Shown here: positions 51,776 to 60,546 of the stretch, piece by piece | Layout of the letters: every line of letters starts with the position of its first letter | Position numbering within the stretch: position 1 is the first letter of the stretch | Source of the DNA: Brevibacillus reuszeri | GTDB taxonomy: Bacteria; Bacillota; Bacilli; Brevibacillales; Brevibacillaceae | NCBI RefSeq assembly: GCF_001187725.1 | Contig: NZ_LGIQ01000002.1 | Coordinates: forward strand, 492,939-556,938 | Direction: 5' to 3' | DNA: 64,000 bases | Position numbers and translations under genes: made by a program | The notes under the pieces: model-generated | Told to the model about the DNA's origin: nothing | Databases searched by the model: none | What the model saw: only the letters and a program-made list of their open reading frames with translations

Positions 51776-52027
51776 GCTTGCGAACACACAAAGGCAATGA
51801 AAGGACCCGCAGCTATCCCCTGGTCACAGAGAGTCAGCCCTAGTCTGGAAGGCTGATACACAGGCATACCTGCACCCCATCCTCAAGCCGCTGGCGAAGA
51901 GCCATGCCGGATGCCCCGCCGTTATCGGGACTTTTGAGCGGATTGAGCGCTAGTCGCTTCAATCAATCAGGGTGGTACCGCGGATGTTTGATCCTCCGTC
52001 CCTTTTTTGGGATGGGGGATTTTTGCA
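51776..52027 (+). ncRNA. T-box riboswitch leader of proS
   Basis: The leader holds a long stem I region and the conserved T-box AGGGTGGTACCGCG (51970-51983). A terminator follows: ATCCTCCGTCCC pairs with GGGATGGGGGAT, then TTTTT (about 51990-52024). Uncharged tRNA-Pro should favour the antiterminator. I could not place the proline specifier codon with certainty. Confidence 0.95.
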
Positions 52028-52059
52028 TTTCAATGGAAGTTCAAAAAGGAGCGTAGACG

Positions 52060-53526
52060 ATGAAAGAGGAAAAAGCGTTTGTAAAAGAAATTACGCCACA
52101 AGCAGAAGACTTCTCGCGTTGGTACATCGATGCGATCAAAAAAGCTGATTTGATGGATTATACCCCAGTGCGCGGCTGTATCGTTTTCAAGCCGGATGGG
52201 TTTGAGCTGTGGGAGAGAATCCAGGAGGCGATGAACAAGCGCTTCAAGGAGACGGGCCACCGAAACGCCTATTTCCCGATGCTGATTCCAGAGTCCTTTT
52301 TCCAGAAAGAAAAAGAGCACATCGAGGGCTTCAACCCAGAGCTGCCGTGGGTGACGGAAGCCGGCGGGGAGCCGCTCGAGGAAAAGCTCGCCCTGCGTCC
52401 TACCTCGGAGACGATTATCGGTCATATGTACAGCCAGTGGATTCAAAGCTATCGTGATTTGCCTGTGCTTATCAATCAGTGGGCAAACGTGTTTCGTTGG
52501 GAAAAGCGGACGATGCCGTTCCTCCGTACATCCGAGTTCCTTTGGCAAGAAGGTCATACTGCACACGCTACGGAAGAAGAAGCTCGCCAGGAAACGATGC
52601 AAATGCTGGAGATTTACCGTGAGGTCGTTGAGCAGGAGCTGGCGATTCCGGTTTGGAAGGGACAAAAAACGCCGAGTGAACGCTTCGCGGGAGCCGTAGA
52701 TACGTATTCCATTGAAGCGATGATGAAGGATGGAAAAGCGGTGCAAGCGGGCACCTCACATTATTTGGGCGATAAATTTGCACGCGGCTTTGAAATCAAA
52801 TTTCTGGATCGCGACAACCAATTTAAATATGTTCATACAACCTCATGGGGGACATCGACACGTCTGATTGGTTCCATGATCATGGTGCACGGGGATGATC
52901 GTGGTCTGGCTTTGCCTCCGCGCATGGCTCCTACGCAAGTCATTATGATTCCGGTTGGGCCGATGAAGCTGCGTGAAAAGGTGATGGAGGCATTCGATCC
53001 ACTCTTTGACGAAATCAAAGCGGAAGGTGTGCGTGTTCGTGCTGATCTGCGAGAAGAGACGCCAGGCTGGAAATTCAACGAATGGGAAATGCGCGGAGTA
53101 CCTTTGCGTCTGGAGCTTGGACCACGTGATGTAGACAACGGTCAGGTCATTCTCGCTCGCCGAGATACAGGAGAAAAAGTAACGGTACCACTCGAAGGGA
53201 TCGCTCAAACTGTGGCGGAGCTTTTGGAAGAGATTCAACAAAATATGTTCCAAAAAGCACTGGCGTTTCGCGAGCAGAACTCTCATCTGGGAATCGATAC
53301 GCTGGAGCAATTGTCAGCTCACATTGCCAAGAGCGAAAGTGAAAATACAACGAGCGGCTGGGTATTGGCAGGCTGGTGCGGGGATGATCAATGCGAGTCT
53401 AAAGTGAAGGAAGAAACTAAATTTACTACTCGCAACATACCATTTGAACCACCAGTATCGAAACAGAGATGCATTTGCTGTGGCAAAGAGTCGCAGCATA
53501 CTGTCTGGTTTGGTCGTGCTTATTAA
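52060..53526 (+). CDS. proS: prolyl-tRNA synthetase, short archaeal/eukaryote-like type
   Basis: A 488-residue class II synthetase charging tRNA-Pro. The catalytic core has motif 2 in FRWEKRTMPFLRTSEFLWQEGHT and motif 3 in GLALPPRMAPTQ. The short type 3 form lacks the inserted editing domain and ends in a zinc-binding extension: CGDDQCESK, then RCICCGKES and a terminal tyrosine. Some Bacillales carry this form beside or in place of the long bacterial form. AAAAGGAG precedes ATG. The T-box in front confirms the amino acid. Confidence 0.97.
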   Translation: MKEEKAFVKEITPQAEDFSRWYIDAIKKADLMDYTPVRGCIVFKPDGFELWERIQEAMNKRFKETGHRNAYFPMLIPESFFQKEKEHIEGFNPELPWVTEAGGEPLEEKLALRPTSETIIGHMYSQWIQSYRDLPVLINQWANVFRWEKRTMPFLRTSEFLWQEGHTAHATEEEARQETMQMLEIYREVVEQELAIPVWKGQKTPSERFAGAVDTYSIEAMMKDGKAVQAGTSHYLGDKFARGFEIKFLDRDNQFKYVHTTSWGTSTRLIGSMIMVHGDDRGLALPPRMAPTQVIMIPVGPMKLREKVMEAFDPLFDEIKAEGVRVRADLREETPGWKFNEWEMRGVPLRLELGPRDVDNGQVILARRDTGEKVTVPLEGIAQTVAELLEEIQQNMFQKALAFREQNSHLGIDTLEQLSAHIAKSESENTTSGWVLAGWCGDDQCESKVKEETKFTTRNIPFEPPVSKQRCICCGKESQHTVWFGRAY

Positions 53527-53972
53527 TAGAAGGAGGGAAAAGGTGCGTCTGACGTGGATTCGTGCGGACGCACCCTTCTTTTTTCTAAACCCACAGTCTT
53601 CAATCCGGCAGCACGGCCAGCAATCGTATCAGCATCACTGTCACCGACAAAAATGGTTTCCTCGGGAGTTGCATGAAGCTGCTTCATCGCTGCCAAAAAA
53701 GCATCAAGCATGCGGATGATTCCAGCAGGGTTTTGCAGCTGTTGATGTTCGTTTGTGTACACATCAAAAAAATGAGTCAATGCAGCTTCGTGCTCATGTA
53801 TGGGAAGCTGTTTTCTTATCATTTCCGTTTCAGTAGGCCCAAACAGAGCGACGATTTGCTCATCGGAGAAGTGCTGGTTCAGATGGCGCTGGAAGGTAGA
53901 ACGAAAGGCATTATAGATAAGCGGAAGCGTATCGGCAACGGTACCGTCGAAATCAAATAGAATAGTTCGCAT
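53523..53972 (-). pseudogene. HAD family phosphatase, internally deleted
   Basis: The frame of 149 codons starts normally with the nucleophile motif FDFDGTVADTLP and a full cap region, and keeps motif IV as VGDSDADTIAGRAAGLKTVG. The middle third is missing: MLDAF joins directly to LAAMKQLHATPEE at about 53690-53703, so motifs II (Ser/Thr) and III (Lys) are absent. Length is about 60 residues short. The C-terminus after LKTVG reads through the proS terminator and is not family-like. It resembles a beta-phosphoglucomutase/PpaX-type phosphatase that has decayed. Confidence 0.75.
53541..53583 (+). terminator. proS terminator
   Basis: GGTGCGTC pairs with GACGCACC, followed by CTTCTTTTTT. The hairpin lies inside the apparent 3' end of the opposite HAD reading frame. 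Confidence 0.85.
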
Positions 53973-53999
53973 GAAGAAGACCTCCAGATCATAATAAAA

Positions 54000-54031
54000 A
54001 GAAAACCATCATTCATAGATGGTTTTCTCAG
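54000..54031 (-). terminator. terminator of the winged-helix regulator gene
   Basis: GAAAACCATC pairs with GATGGTTTTC, followed by TTTTT on the minus strand. Confidence 0.8.
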
Positions 54032-54037
54032 GCGACA

Positions 54038-54655
54038 TTACTTATCTGAATCGTCAAACGGTTCTTCCGGATCATCTGTCGGATCTGCAGGAGTCAATGG
54101 AAACAGGACATCGAAAAATTTGAATTTGCGACGTCCATCTTCATTTTTAAAGCCTTTGTACTTGTGAAGCAGTTCACTAATTTCGTCAACCAATTGATTG
54201 CGTTCTTCTTGACTTAAGTAAAATTCAGTCAAATTGAACGCGAAGGTATGCTTGTACTCTTTACGAACATCCCGATCACTGGCAACGAAACGGTTGAGTG
54301 TGCGCACGAGATCCTTTTCCGTTGTGCGGAATGGAGTAAACATCACGTCACTCAATTGCTGTGCATTTTCTTCAATCATGAGTTGAAGCTTTACCTGAAT
54401 CACCTTTGCAACCGGCTCGTAGTACTTCTCAACAATGGAACCTTTTACACGAGTATCCACCTGTTCCAACAGCCCAACGCGCACGAGCTCTTTCACATGG
54501 TAATGAAGACGTGCAGCGTTTTCGCCCAATTCCGTAGCGATTTGTTTGGCTGTCCGTGGCTCCAGATCCTCGAAAAGTTCCAAAATTTTAACTCGTTCGG
54601 CTATAGCAAGGGATTTTAAGGCTTCCGGGTCCGTTACTTCAAAAAACTCTTTCAT
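54038..54655 (-). CDS. ArsR-like winged-helix transcriptional regulator
   Basis: A 205-residue protein. An N-terminal HTH covers about residues 10-75 (SLAIAERVKILELFEDLEPRT, then AKQIATELGENAARLHYHVK and VKGSIVEKYYEPVAK wing). A long helical C-terminal region of about 120 residues and an acidic tail follow. ATG 54655 has a GGTGAG ribosome site; an upstream GTG at 54718 lacks one. No metal-binding cysteines are seen. It is monocistronic. The target genes are unknown. Confidence 0.85.
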   Translation of the reverse strand: MKEFFEVTDPEALKSLAIAERVKILELFEDLEPRTAKQIATELGENAARLHYHVKELVRVGLLEQVDTRVKGSIVEKYYEPVAKVIQVKLQLMIEENAQQLSDVMFTPFRTTEKDLVRTLNRFVASDRDVRKEYKHTFAFNLTEFYLSQEERNQLVDEISELLHKYKGFKNEDGRRKFKFFDVLFPLTPADPTDDPEEPFDDSDK

Positions 54656-54835
54656 GCATTTCTCACCATCCAACTGACTAGGCCAAATTTTTTGTGTAGG
54701 AATATTTAAGTACTTCACAGTGTGAGTGCTACATAGCTTAAACGTTCCGAAACGTACAACAACCCGACTGAATCGAGGTCATTCCTTTATAGGGTTGACT
54801 GAACACGCATCCTGATTTAGCAAGAATAACCTTCC

Positions 54836-54881
54836 CCTAAAACGCGGTCGCTCCCCACGAGAAGCCTCGATACAGGTTTTC
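54836..54881 (+). repeat. modular hairpin repeat, copy C (3' modules only)
   Basis: AAACGCGGTCGCTCC and GAAGCCTCGATA-C-AGGTTTTC match copy A at 3964-4007 with two small gaps and one substitution. The 5' long-hairpin module is absent. The loop-stem CCTC/GAGG is weakened by the C. It lies about 130 bases before the bcp start. The rest of the gap 54656-55010 shows no gene. Confidence 0.7.
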
Positions 54882-55010
54882 TTAATTTTTCTTAATTAAT
54901 TCTAGCGTTTTCTGCTCAAAAGCGCAACGTGTATACAGATGAAGTGACTGTCAGCTTGTGGTAAAATGGGACAAGTAAATTCCAGGTCAAAAGTAGAAAG
55001 AAGGGATAGC

Positions 55011-55481
55011 ATGACCGCGATCGGACAGGCCGCGCCTCCGTTTACGCTGCAGGCAAGCGACAATCAAACGATCTCACTTTCCCAGTTTCACGGAAAAAAT
55101 GTTGTTCTTTATTTTTATCCAAAGGATATGACGCCGGGTTGCACGACGGAAGCATGCGATTTTCGTGATTTCCATCCGAAGTTTTCGGAGCTGGATACCG
55201 TTGTACTAGGAATCAGTCCCGATACGGTGAAGTCGCATGACAAGTTCATTGCCAAGCATGAGCTGCCATTTACGCTTTTGGCAGACCCTGATCATGAAGT
55301 GGCTGAGGCGTACGGGGTATGGGTGCTGAAAAAAATGTACGGACGGGAGTATATGGGAGTCGAGCGCTCTACGTTTGTTATCGATAAAGAAGGCAATATT
55401 GCAAAGGTATGGCCGAAAGTAAAGGTAAAGGGACACGTGCAGGAAGTGCTCCAATTTGTAGAAGAAGAACTGCAAAAATAA
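55011..55481 (+). CDS. bcp: thioredoxin-dependent thiol peroxidase Bcp (YgaF)
   Basis: A 156-residue peroxiredoxin of the BCP/PrxQ class that reduces hydroperoxides with thioredoxin. The peroxidatic cysteine is C44 in KDMTPGCTTEAC, and the resolving cysteine is C49, five residues on, as in classical BCPs. ATG 55011 has AGAAGGGAT upstream; the frame from 54966 has no ribosome site. In B. subtilis ygaF lies next to perR. Here three genes and nth lie between them. Confidence 0.95.
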   Translation: MTAIGQAAPPFTLQASDNQTISLSQFHGKNVVLYFYPKDMTPGCTTEACDFRDFHPKFSELDTVVLGISPDTVKSHDKFIAKHELPFTLLADPDHEVAEAYGVWVLKKMYGREYMGVERSTFVIDKEGNIAKVWPKVKVKGHVQEVLQFVEEELQK

Positions 55482-55521
55482 GAAAGACCAATTGTCGCAG
55501 ACGCGAATGGAGGAACCGAAG

Positions 55522-56574
55522 ATGAGTGTGTCAACAGAGTTTGTAGTCGAATCCTTTTGCCAACTAGCCAACATCGCAAGTCCATCCGGTCATACCGGAA
55601 AAGTAATGGCGTGGGTCGCGCAGGAGCTGGAAAAGCTCGGTGTTGAATTCAAGCGTACCAACAAAGGAGCGATTATCGCCACCGTACCGGGTGCAAATGA
55701 AGAAAAAGCACGATTGCTCACTGCGCACGTCGATACATTGGGTGCAATGGTAAAAGAAATCAAGAGCAATGGTCGATTGAAGCTGGCCCTGATCGGTGGC
55801 TTTGAATTCAATGCGGTAGAGGGCGAGCATTGTGTTATTGAAACGGGAAGCGGTCGACTGGTGACAGGAACGATCTTGTCCACAAAAGCCTCTGTTCACG
55901 TATATGGTCGGGAAGCTGGAAAAGTCGAACGGACAGAAGCAAACATGGAAGTGCGTCTGGATGAGAAAGTAACCAACAAGCAGGAAGTACAGGCTTTGGG
56001 AATTTCGGTTGGCGATTTTGTTTCGTTCGATCCACGCGTGACCGTAACCGAAAGCGGATTCATCAAATCCCGCCACATCGATGACAAAGCGAGTGTTGCT
56101 ATATTATTAGGAGTGCTCAAAGCATTGCAGGAAACAGGTGAGAAGCTCCCGTATACGACCTATTTCTTTATCAGCAATAACGAAGAAATCGGCTACGGAG
56201 GCAATTCCAGCATCCCGGCTAACGTCATCGAGTATTTGGCAGTAGACATGGGAGCGATAGGAGATGGGCAGACGACTGATGAATATTGCGTCTCGATTTG
56301 CGCAAAAGATTCCTCTGGTCCATACCATTATGGGCTGCGTACTCATCTGACTAAGCTGGCGGAAGCAAACGGCTTGAATTATGAGGTAGATATTTATCCG
56401 TTCTACGGATCAGATGCGAGTGCGGCGCTGCGTGCTGGATATGACATCGTACACGGATTAATCGGTCCGGGTGTAGACGCTTCCCATTCTCATGAGCGGA
56501 CACATAAGGAAGCGCTCGACAATACTGCAAAGCTCGTGATGGCGTACATCCATTCCAAAGAACTGCAAGCATAG
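55522..56574 (+). CDS. M42 family metallopeptidase (second copy)
   Basis: A 350-residue di-zinc aminopeptidase-fold protein. Metal motifs are TAHVDTLGAMV, IDDKASVAIL, NNEEIGYGG, AVDMGAIGDG and SHSHERTH. It differs well from the M42 protein at 48830 and looks like a housekeeping aminopeptidase of Bacillales. ATG 55522 follows GGAGGA; TTG 55492 is rejected. It starts 40 bases after bcp and is followed after 9 bases by the methyltransferase, so they are probably one operon. Confidence 0.9.
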   Translation: MSVSTEFVVESFCQLANIASPSGHTGKVMAWVAQELEKLGVEFKRTNKGAIIATVPGANEEKARLLTAHVDTLGAMVKEIKSNGRLKLALIGGFEFNAVEGEHCVIETGSGRLVTGTILSTKASVHVYGREAGKVERTEANMEVRLDEKVTNKQEVQALGISVGDFVSFDPRVTVTESGFIKSRHIDDKASVAILLGVLKALQETGEKLPYTTYFFISNNEEIGYGGNSSIPANVIEYLAVDMGAIGDGQTTDEYCVSICAKDSSGPYHYGLRTHLTKLAEANGLNYEVDIYPFYGSDASAALRAGYDIVHGLIGPGVDASHSHERTHKEALDNTAKLVMAYIHSKELQA

Positions 56575-56583
56575 GAGGAACCT

Positions 56584-57345
56584 ATGGGCAATATGTATCA
56601 ATGGGCTGATTACTATGATTTGACACAGCGGGGCGTACCCGGTGACGTCGAGTTTTACTTGGAGCAGGCCAGACAAGCGGGAGGAAAGGTGCTGGAGCTG
56701 GGCTGTGGAACAGGGCGAATTACCATCCCGATGGCGCAGGAAGGAATCGAGGCCACTGGCATCGACCTTTCAACAGAAATGCTTGCCAAGGCAGAGCAAA
56801 AGGCAAAAGAGCAAGGAATTACGTCGGGGTTAAAACTCTTGCAAGGAGATATGCGCAGCTTTGATCTCGGTGAGACCTTTTCACTCATCATGATTCCATT
56901 TCGCTCGTTTCTCCACCTGCTGCATATAGCGGAGCAGATGAAGGCCCTGACCTGCATTCGCAAGCATTTGGCACCGGGCGGCAACTTCGTGATGAATGTG
57001 TTTGTACCAAAGATCAATCATTTTTATGAAGAAAATGAAAAAATGTCGCTGCGGGGAACCCACAGGCTGCCATCAGGAGAGGAAGTAGCGATGTGGGATT
57101 ACACACGCTATGACCACTTTCAGCAGCTGTCTGAAGTGACAAGAACCTATGAGCGCTCTGACGCACAGGGACTTGTTACGGAGCGAGTGACGGGACGGTT
57201 TAATTTGCGCTACATTTTTCCAGCAGAGCTGCATCATTTGCTGCGGCTAAATGGCTTCAAGATTACACAGCGGTATGGCTCGTTTGCCAAAGCTCCGTTC
57301 GATGCGAGCAGCTCCGAGTTGATCATCATTGCGGAAGCTTTGTAG
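56584..57345 (+). CDS. class I SAM-dependent methyltransferase
   Basis: A 253-residue Rossmann methyltransferase. Motif I is VLELGCGTGRITIPMA (about 37-52), followed by the acidic residue in ATGIDLSTEML and QGDMRSFDLG. A C-terminal extension of about 110 residues may bind substrate. AGGAGGA precedes ATG. The methyl acceptor is unknown. It is co-transcribed with the M42 gene. Confidence 0.88.
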   Translation: MGNMYQWADYYDLTQRGVPGDVEFYLEQARQAGGKVLELGCGTGRITIPMAQEGIEATGIDLSTEMLAKAEQKAKEQGITSGLKLLQGDMRSFDLGETFSLIMIPFRSFLHLLHIAEQMKALTCIRKHLAPGGNFVMNVFVPKINHFYEENEKMSLRGTHRLPSGEEVAMWDYTRYDHFQQLSEVTRTYERSDAQGLVTERVTGRFNLRYIFPAELHHLLRLNGFKITQRYGSFAKAPFDASSSELIIIAEAL

Positions 57346-57387
57346 TCTAGCTGGTGTAGAGGAAAAGGGAATAAAGGAGGGGTATGA

Positions 57388-57939
57388 ATGAAGATATACA
57401 CAAAGTCAGGGGACAAAGGGGAAACGTCACTGGTCGCAGGTGTCCGTGTACCCAAGTTTGCAGATCGTGTAGAAGCATATGGAACGTGTGATGAAGCGAA
57501 TTCGCAAATCGGGCTTGCCTTATCCCTGTTGCCACAATCAGACGAGTGGAACGAGCTGCATGCTGTTATTCATATCATACAGACCAAGCTGTTCCATGTA
57601 GGTGCAGAGCTGGCTACGCCTGAAGGCAAAAAAGTAGGCTGGCCGATCGGAGAAGAGGATGTTACCTTCCTGGAAGAACAGATTGATCAGCTGGATGCTA
57701 ATCTGCCGCCATTGACCAACTTTATTCTGCCTGGCGGACACCCTGCGGCTGCTGCTTTTCACATTGCGCGAACTGTCGTGAGAAGAGCGGAGCGAAAAGC
57801 CGTACATGTTGCTACACAGGAACAAGTAAACAAGGCCGTAGTGAAATACTTGAACCGTTTATCCGATTACTTGTTTGTCGTCGCGCGTCACGTGAACAAG
57901 CAGGTGGGTGCTGTAGAAAAAACACTGCATGAATCGTAA
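57388..57939 (+). CDS. cob(I)alamin adenosyltransferase, PduO type
   Basis: A 183-residue trimeric enzyme that makes adenosylcobalamin. The ATP-binding N-terminus is IYTKSGDKGETSL, and the helical bundle has ARTVVRRAERKAV and YLNRLSDYLFVVARHVN, the hallmark residues. Length is normal (YvqK in B. subtilis). AAAGGAGGGG precedes ATG. It points to B12-dependent enzymes elsewhere in the genome. Confidence 0.95.
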   Translation: MKIYTKSGDKGETSLVAGVRVPKFADRVEAYGTCDEANSQIGLALSLLPQSDEWNELHAVIHIIQTKLFHVGAELATPEGKKVGWPIGEEDVTFLEEQIDQLDANLPPLTNFILPGGHPAAAAFHIARTVVRRAERKAVHVATQEQVNKAVVKYLNRLSDYLFVVARHVNKQVGAVEKTLHES

Positions 57940-57950
57940 ATAGCAACGAA

Positions 57951-57982
57951 GAGCCCCTGGACTTATCTCAGGGGCTTTTTCT
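57951..57982 (+). terminator. terminator of the adenosyltransferase operon
   Basis: AGCCCCTG pairs with CAGGGGCT, followed by TTTTT. Confidence 0.85.
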
Positions 57983-58037
57983 CACATGAGCAGGTGTCAT
58001 TTATGACGATCAAGCAGCGCATTTGCCAAATGAGATC

Positions 58038-58940
58038 CTAGCGTAAGTAGGTAGCAATCCCCTCGTGAAAAGGGATTTTCTTGGTAGAAAACGTTTGATA
58101 TAGCAGGCCCCCATCATTGCAAGCGTTCCCTTCCAGCAGCATGGTCAGCTGCGTATTTGTGATGGGGAAAAAGGAGAAGCCTTCCATCATGTTAACGACT
58201 GGCTTCATCAGCTCGAGAGGTATATGTATTTTGCGAACACTCTTTTTGCCGATCGCAGTGCCGATGGCATCCAGAATTTGTACATAGGTGAGAGGTGCTG
58301 GTCCGCCAGTCTCGTAGACTTGATTAAGGGAAGCATCCTGGGTCAGCGCTTGAACGAAGACATCAGCTACTGTTTCACGAGCGACAGGCTGTAAAGGATA
58401 CGAACCATTGCCAATAACAGGTGTTACAGGAAGACGAACTAAATCAGCCAGCATATTTACAAACTCATCCCCTGGTCCGAAAATGACAGATGGACGGAAA
58501 ATGACGTATGGTATTCCGCTAGCTTGGACGAGCTGTTCTGCTTCGTATTTGGTACGATGATAGGCACTCGTAGCATTTTCGCGGGCGCCTAGCGCACTCA
58601 TATGGATGAAACGGGTAACCCCGACTTTTTTGGCTGCTGCTAGAACGTTTTTGGTACCCTCGACATGAATTCGTTGAAAGGTAACGCCTTTCCCTGTCTG
58701 TTCACGAATGATTCCAACCAGATGAATAACAGCATCACAGCCCTGCATCGCCTGCTCAAGTGAAGCTGTATCAAACAGATCACCAGTTGCTTCTGCGATG
58801 AATGGGCTATTTTTATCGAATCCGAGCTTTCCCTCCGAGCCCGACCTTGTCAAGCAAACCGTATGGTACCCACCTGCTTGTAGCCGAGCTACCATGCCTT
58901 TTCCCACAAATCCACTGGCACCAGTCAGGAACACCTTCAT
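58038..58940 (-). CDS. NDUFA9-like NAD(P)-binding atypical SDR
   Basis: A 300-residue protein with the extended-SDR nucleotide motif FLTGASGFVGKGM (about 3-15) and the conserved VIHLVGIIRE, FIHMSALGA and YHRTKYEAEQLV segments, where Y and K mark the active site. It belongs to the complex I NDUFA9-like group. Bacterial function is unclear; a quinone- or lipid-related reductase role is likely. ATG 58940 follows GGGAGGGGA; the reading to 59009 is rejected. Confidence 0.88.
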   Translation of the reverse strand: MKVFLTGASGFVGKGMVARLQAGGYHTVCLTRSGSEGKLGFDKNSPFIAEATGDLFDTASLEQAMQGCDAVIHLVGIIREQTGKGVTFQRIHVEGTKNVLAAAKKVGVTRFIHMSALGARENATSAYHRTKYEAEQLVQASGIPYVIFRPSVIFGPGDEFVNMLADLVRLPVTPVIGNGSYPLQPVARETVADVFVQALTQDASLNQVYETGGPAPLTYVQILDAIGTAIGKKSVRKIHIPLELMKPVVNMMEGFSFFPITNTQLTMLLEGNACNDGGLLYQTFSTKKIPFHEGIATYLR

Positions 58941-59071
58941 TCGAATCCCCTCCCGTAAAATTCTTCCAAGCACATTGTATCTCATGCAAGGTTCGCTATG
59001 CCAAGCCAACTTCCTGCTAATTGCCGAGTTGACGCAGATCGGTATAATGTAGGGAAAAGGGGGACATTTCT

Positions 59072-59761
59072 ATGGCACAACGCAAAGTACCCGTCGCGGA
59101 AATTTTGGATGAGCTGCAAGGGTTGTATCCAGACGCGCATTGTGAATTAAACTATACCACCCCGTTCGAGCTCTTGATCGCCACGATTCTTTCCGCGCAG
59201 TGTACAGATAAACGGGTGAATGAAATAACCGAGCCGATGTTTAAGCATTTGAATCAGCCGGAGCATTACCTTCATTTGACACAGGAAGAAATGGAAGAGC
59301 ATATAAAAGGGCTCGGATTGTATAAGAATAAGAGCAAGAACATCTTGGAGACCTGTAGAATTTTGTACGAAAAGTACAACGGAGAGGTTCCGCAAACGCA
59401 TAAAGAGCTGGAGGCGTTGCCTGGGGTTGGCCGGAAAACAGCCAATGTCGTGCTGTCCAATGCATTTGGAGTACCGGCGATTGCAGTCGATACGCATGTG
59501 TTTCGCGTAGGCAATCGCCTTGGACTCGCTAAGAGCGACAATGTAGACGAAGTAGAGCGTCAGCTGATGAAACGGATTCCGCGTGAAAAATGGTCCGATG
59601 CGCATCATTGGCTGATCTGGCACGGAAGAAGGGTATGTGCGTCACGCAATCCGCAATGTGGACAATGCACTCTGCAATCCATGTGCAAATTTGCGGCAGC
59701 CGAGGCAAAAAAGACGAAAGCAAAGCCTGCAGCTAAGAAAACAGTCAAGGCGAAATCCTGA
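59072..59761 (+). CDS. nth: endonuclease III
   Basis: A 229-residue DNA glycosylase/AP-lyase that removes oxidised pyrimidines. The helix-hairpin-helix is LPGVGRKTANVV with the catalytic lysine K122 and aspartate D140 (AVDTHVFRV). The 4Fe-4S cysteines are C189, C196, C199 and C205. A lysine/alanine-rich tail of about 20 residues (KKTKAKPAAKKTVKAKS) is longer than usual and may bind DNA. A GGGGGA ribosome site precedes the start. Confidence 0.97.
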   Translation: MAQRKVPVAEILDELQGLYPDAHCELNYTTPFELLIATILSAQCTDKRVNEITEPMFKHLNQPEHYLHLTQEEMEEHIKGLGLYKNKSKNILETCRILYEKYNGEVPQTHKELEALPGVGRKTANVVLSNAFGVPAIAVDTHVFRVGNRLGLAKSDNVDEVERQLMKRIPREKWSDAHHWLIWHGRRVCASRNPQCGQCTLQSMCKFAAAEAKKTKAKPAAKKTVKAKS

Positions 59762-59800
59762 TTTCCATCTTCTTCATCCTCAAATTACGTGTAATGCATA

Positions 59801-59848
59801 TTGACAGTTTTCGCTGACTAGACGTACACTTATTTAAAGTAATTCTAA
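59801..59848 (+). promoter_or_regulatory. perR promoter with Per box
   Basis: TTGACA (59801-59806) and TACACT (59825-59830) are 18 bases apart. TTAAAGTAATTCTAA (59834-59848), right at the start of transcription, matches the Per/Fur box consensus TTATAATNATTATAA at 11 of 14 positions. This predicts autoregulation by PerR. Confidence 0.7.
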
Positions 59849-59907
59849 TCAATGACAAAGAAGTGAACTATTCTTTTGTCTTGCGAAGGACTGTGGGGTG
59901 TAACAAT

Positions 59908-60342
59908 ATGGCACAGCGTGTAGAAAAGGCTGTTGAAATCCTCAAGAATACCGGGGTTCGGATGACACCTCAGCGCCATGCAATTTTAACTTATTTGCTG
60001 GAGACGATGACTCACCCGACGGCTGACGAAATATACAAAGCTCTCGAAGGCAAATTCCCCAATATGAGTGTTGCTACGATCTATAATAATCTGCGGGTTT
60101 TTAAGGATGCAGGATTGGTTACGGAGCTCACCTACGGGGATGCGTCCAGTCGATTTGATGCCAACGTAGAAGAAGATCATTACCACGCGATCTGTTCAAG
60201 CTGTGGTGCGATTCGAGATTTCCACTTCCCGTATTTGCGGGATGCGGAGGAATCGGCAGCAAAAGATATCGGCTTTCGCGTAACGGGTCATCGCATGGAA
60301 GTGTACGGCATCTGTGAGTCCTGTCAAAAGAATCCCCACTAA
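59908..60342 (+). CDS. perR: peroxide stress repressor PerR
   Basis: A 144-residue Fur-family regulator that senses hydrogen peroxide by metal-catalysed histidine oxidation. The DNA-binding helix is [19 protein letters not shown]. Regulatory metal ligands are H36, D84, H91, H93 and D104, with the aspartate at 104 that marks PerR rather than Fur. The structural zinc site has C96, C99, C136 and C139. ATG 59908 follows GGGGTG. Gene order perR - (GH18) - ygzB - ygxA - rrn follows B. subtilis. Confidence 0.96.
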   Translation: MAQRVEKAVEILKNTGVRMTPQRHAILTYLLETMTHPTADEIYKALEGKFPNMSVATIYNNLRVFKDAGLVTELTYGDASSRFDANVEEDHYHAICSSCGAIRDFHFPYLRDAEESAAKDIGFRVTGHRMEVYGICESCQKNPH

Positions 60343-60357
60343 GAAATGGCTTTTTGA

Positions 60358-60411
60358 GGAAAACACCTTCTGCAACAACCGGATAACCAGTTGCTGCGGG
60401 AGGTGTTTTTA
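60358..60411 (+). terminator. perR terminator
   Basis: AAACACCTTCTGCAAC pairs with GTTGCTGCGGGAGGTGTTT with small mismatches, followed by T. Confidence 0.75.
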
Positions 60412-60454
60412 TGTCGCAATGTGTAACGTTTTGGCTTTTCGTACGTCTTCCTCT

Positions 60455-60467
60455 ACGTATAGGAATG
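60455..60467 (+). repeat. possible head fragment of the hairpin repeat, copy D
   Basis: ACGTATAGGAAT equals the first 12 bases of copies A and B. The long hairpin does not follow, so this may be a truncated copy or coincidence. Confidence 0.3.
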
Positions 60468-60546
60468 TTTGTTAGAATGTAAAAGGTTGTGAATTCATTG
60501 AACATAAGATATGATCGGAAACTATTGTGGAGAGGAGGTCGCGACC

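Noticed and set aside
54656..54718. N-terminal extension of the winged-helix regulator from GTG 54718
   Set aside because: No ribosome site precedes the GTG, and the family-like part begins after ATG 54655.
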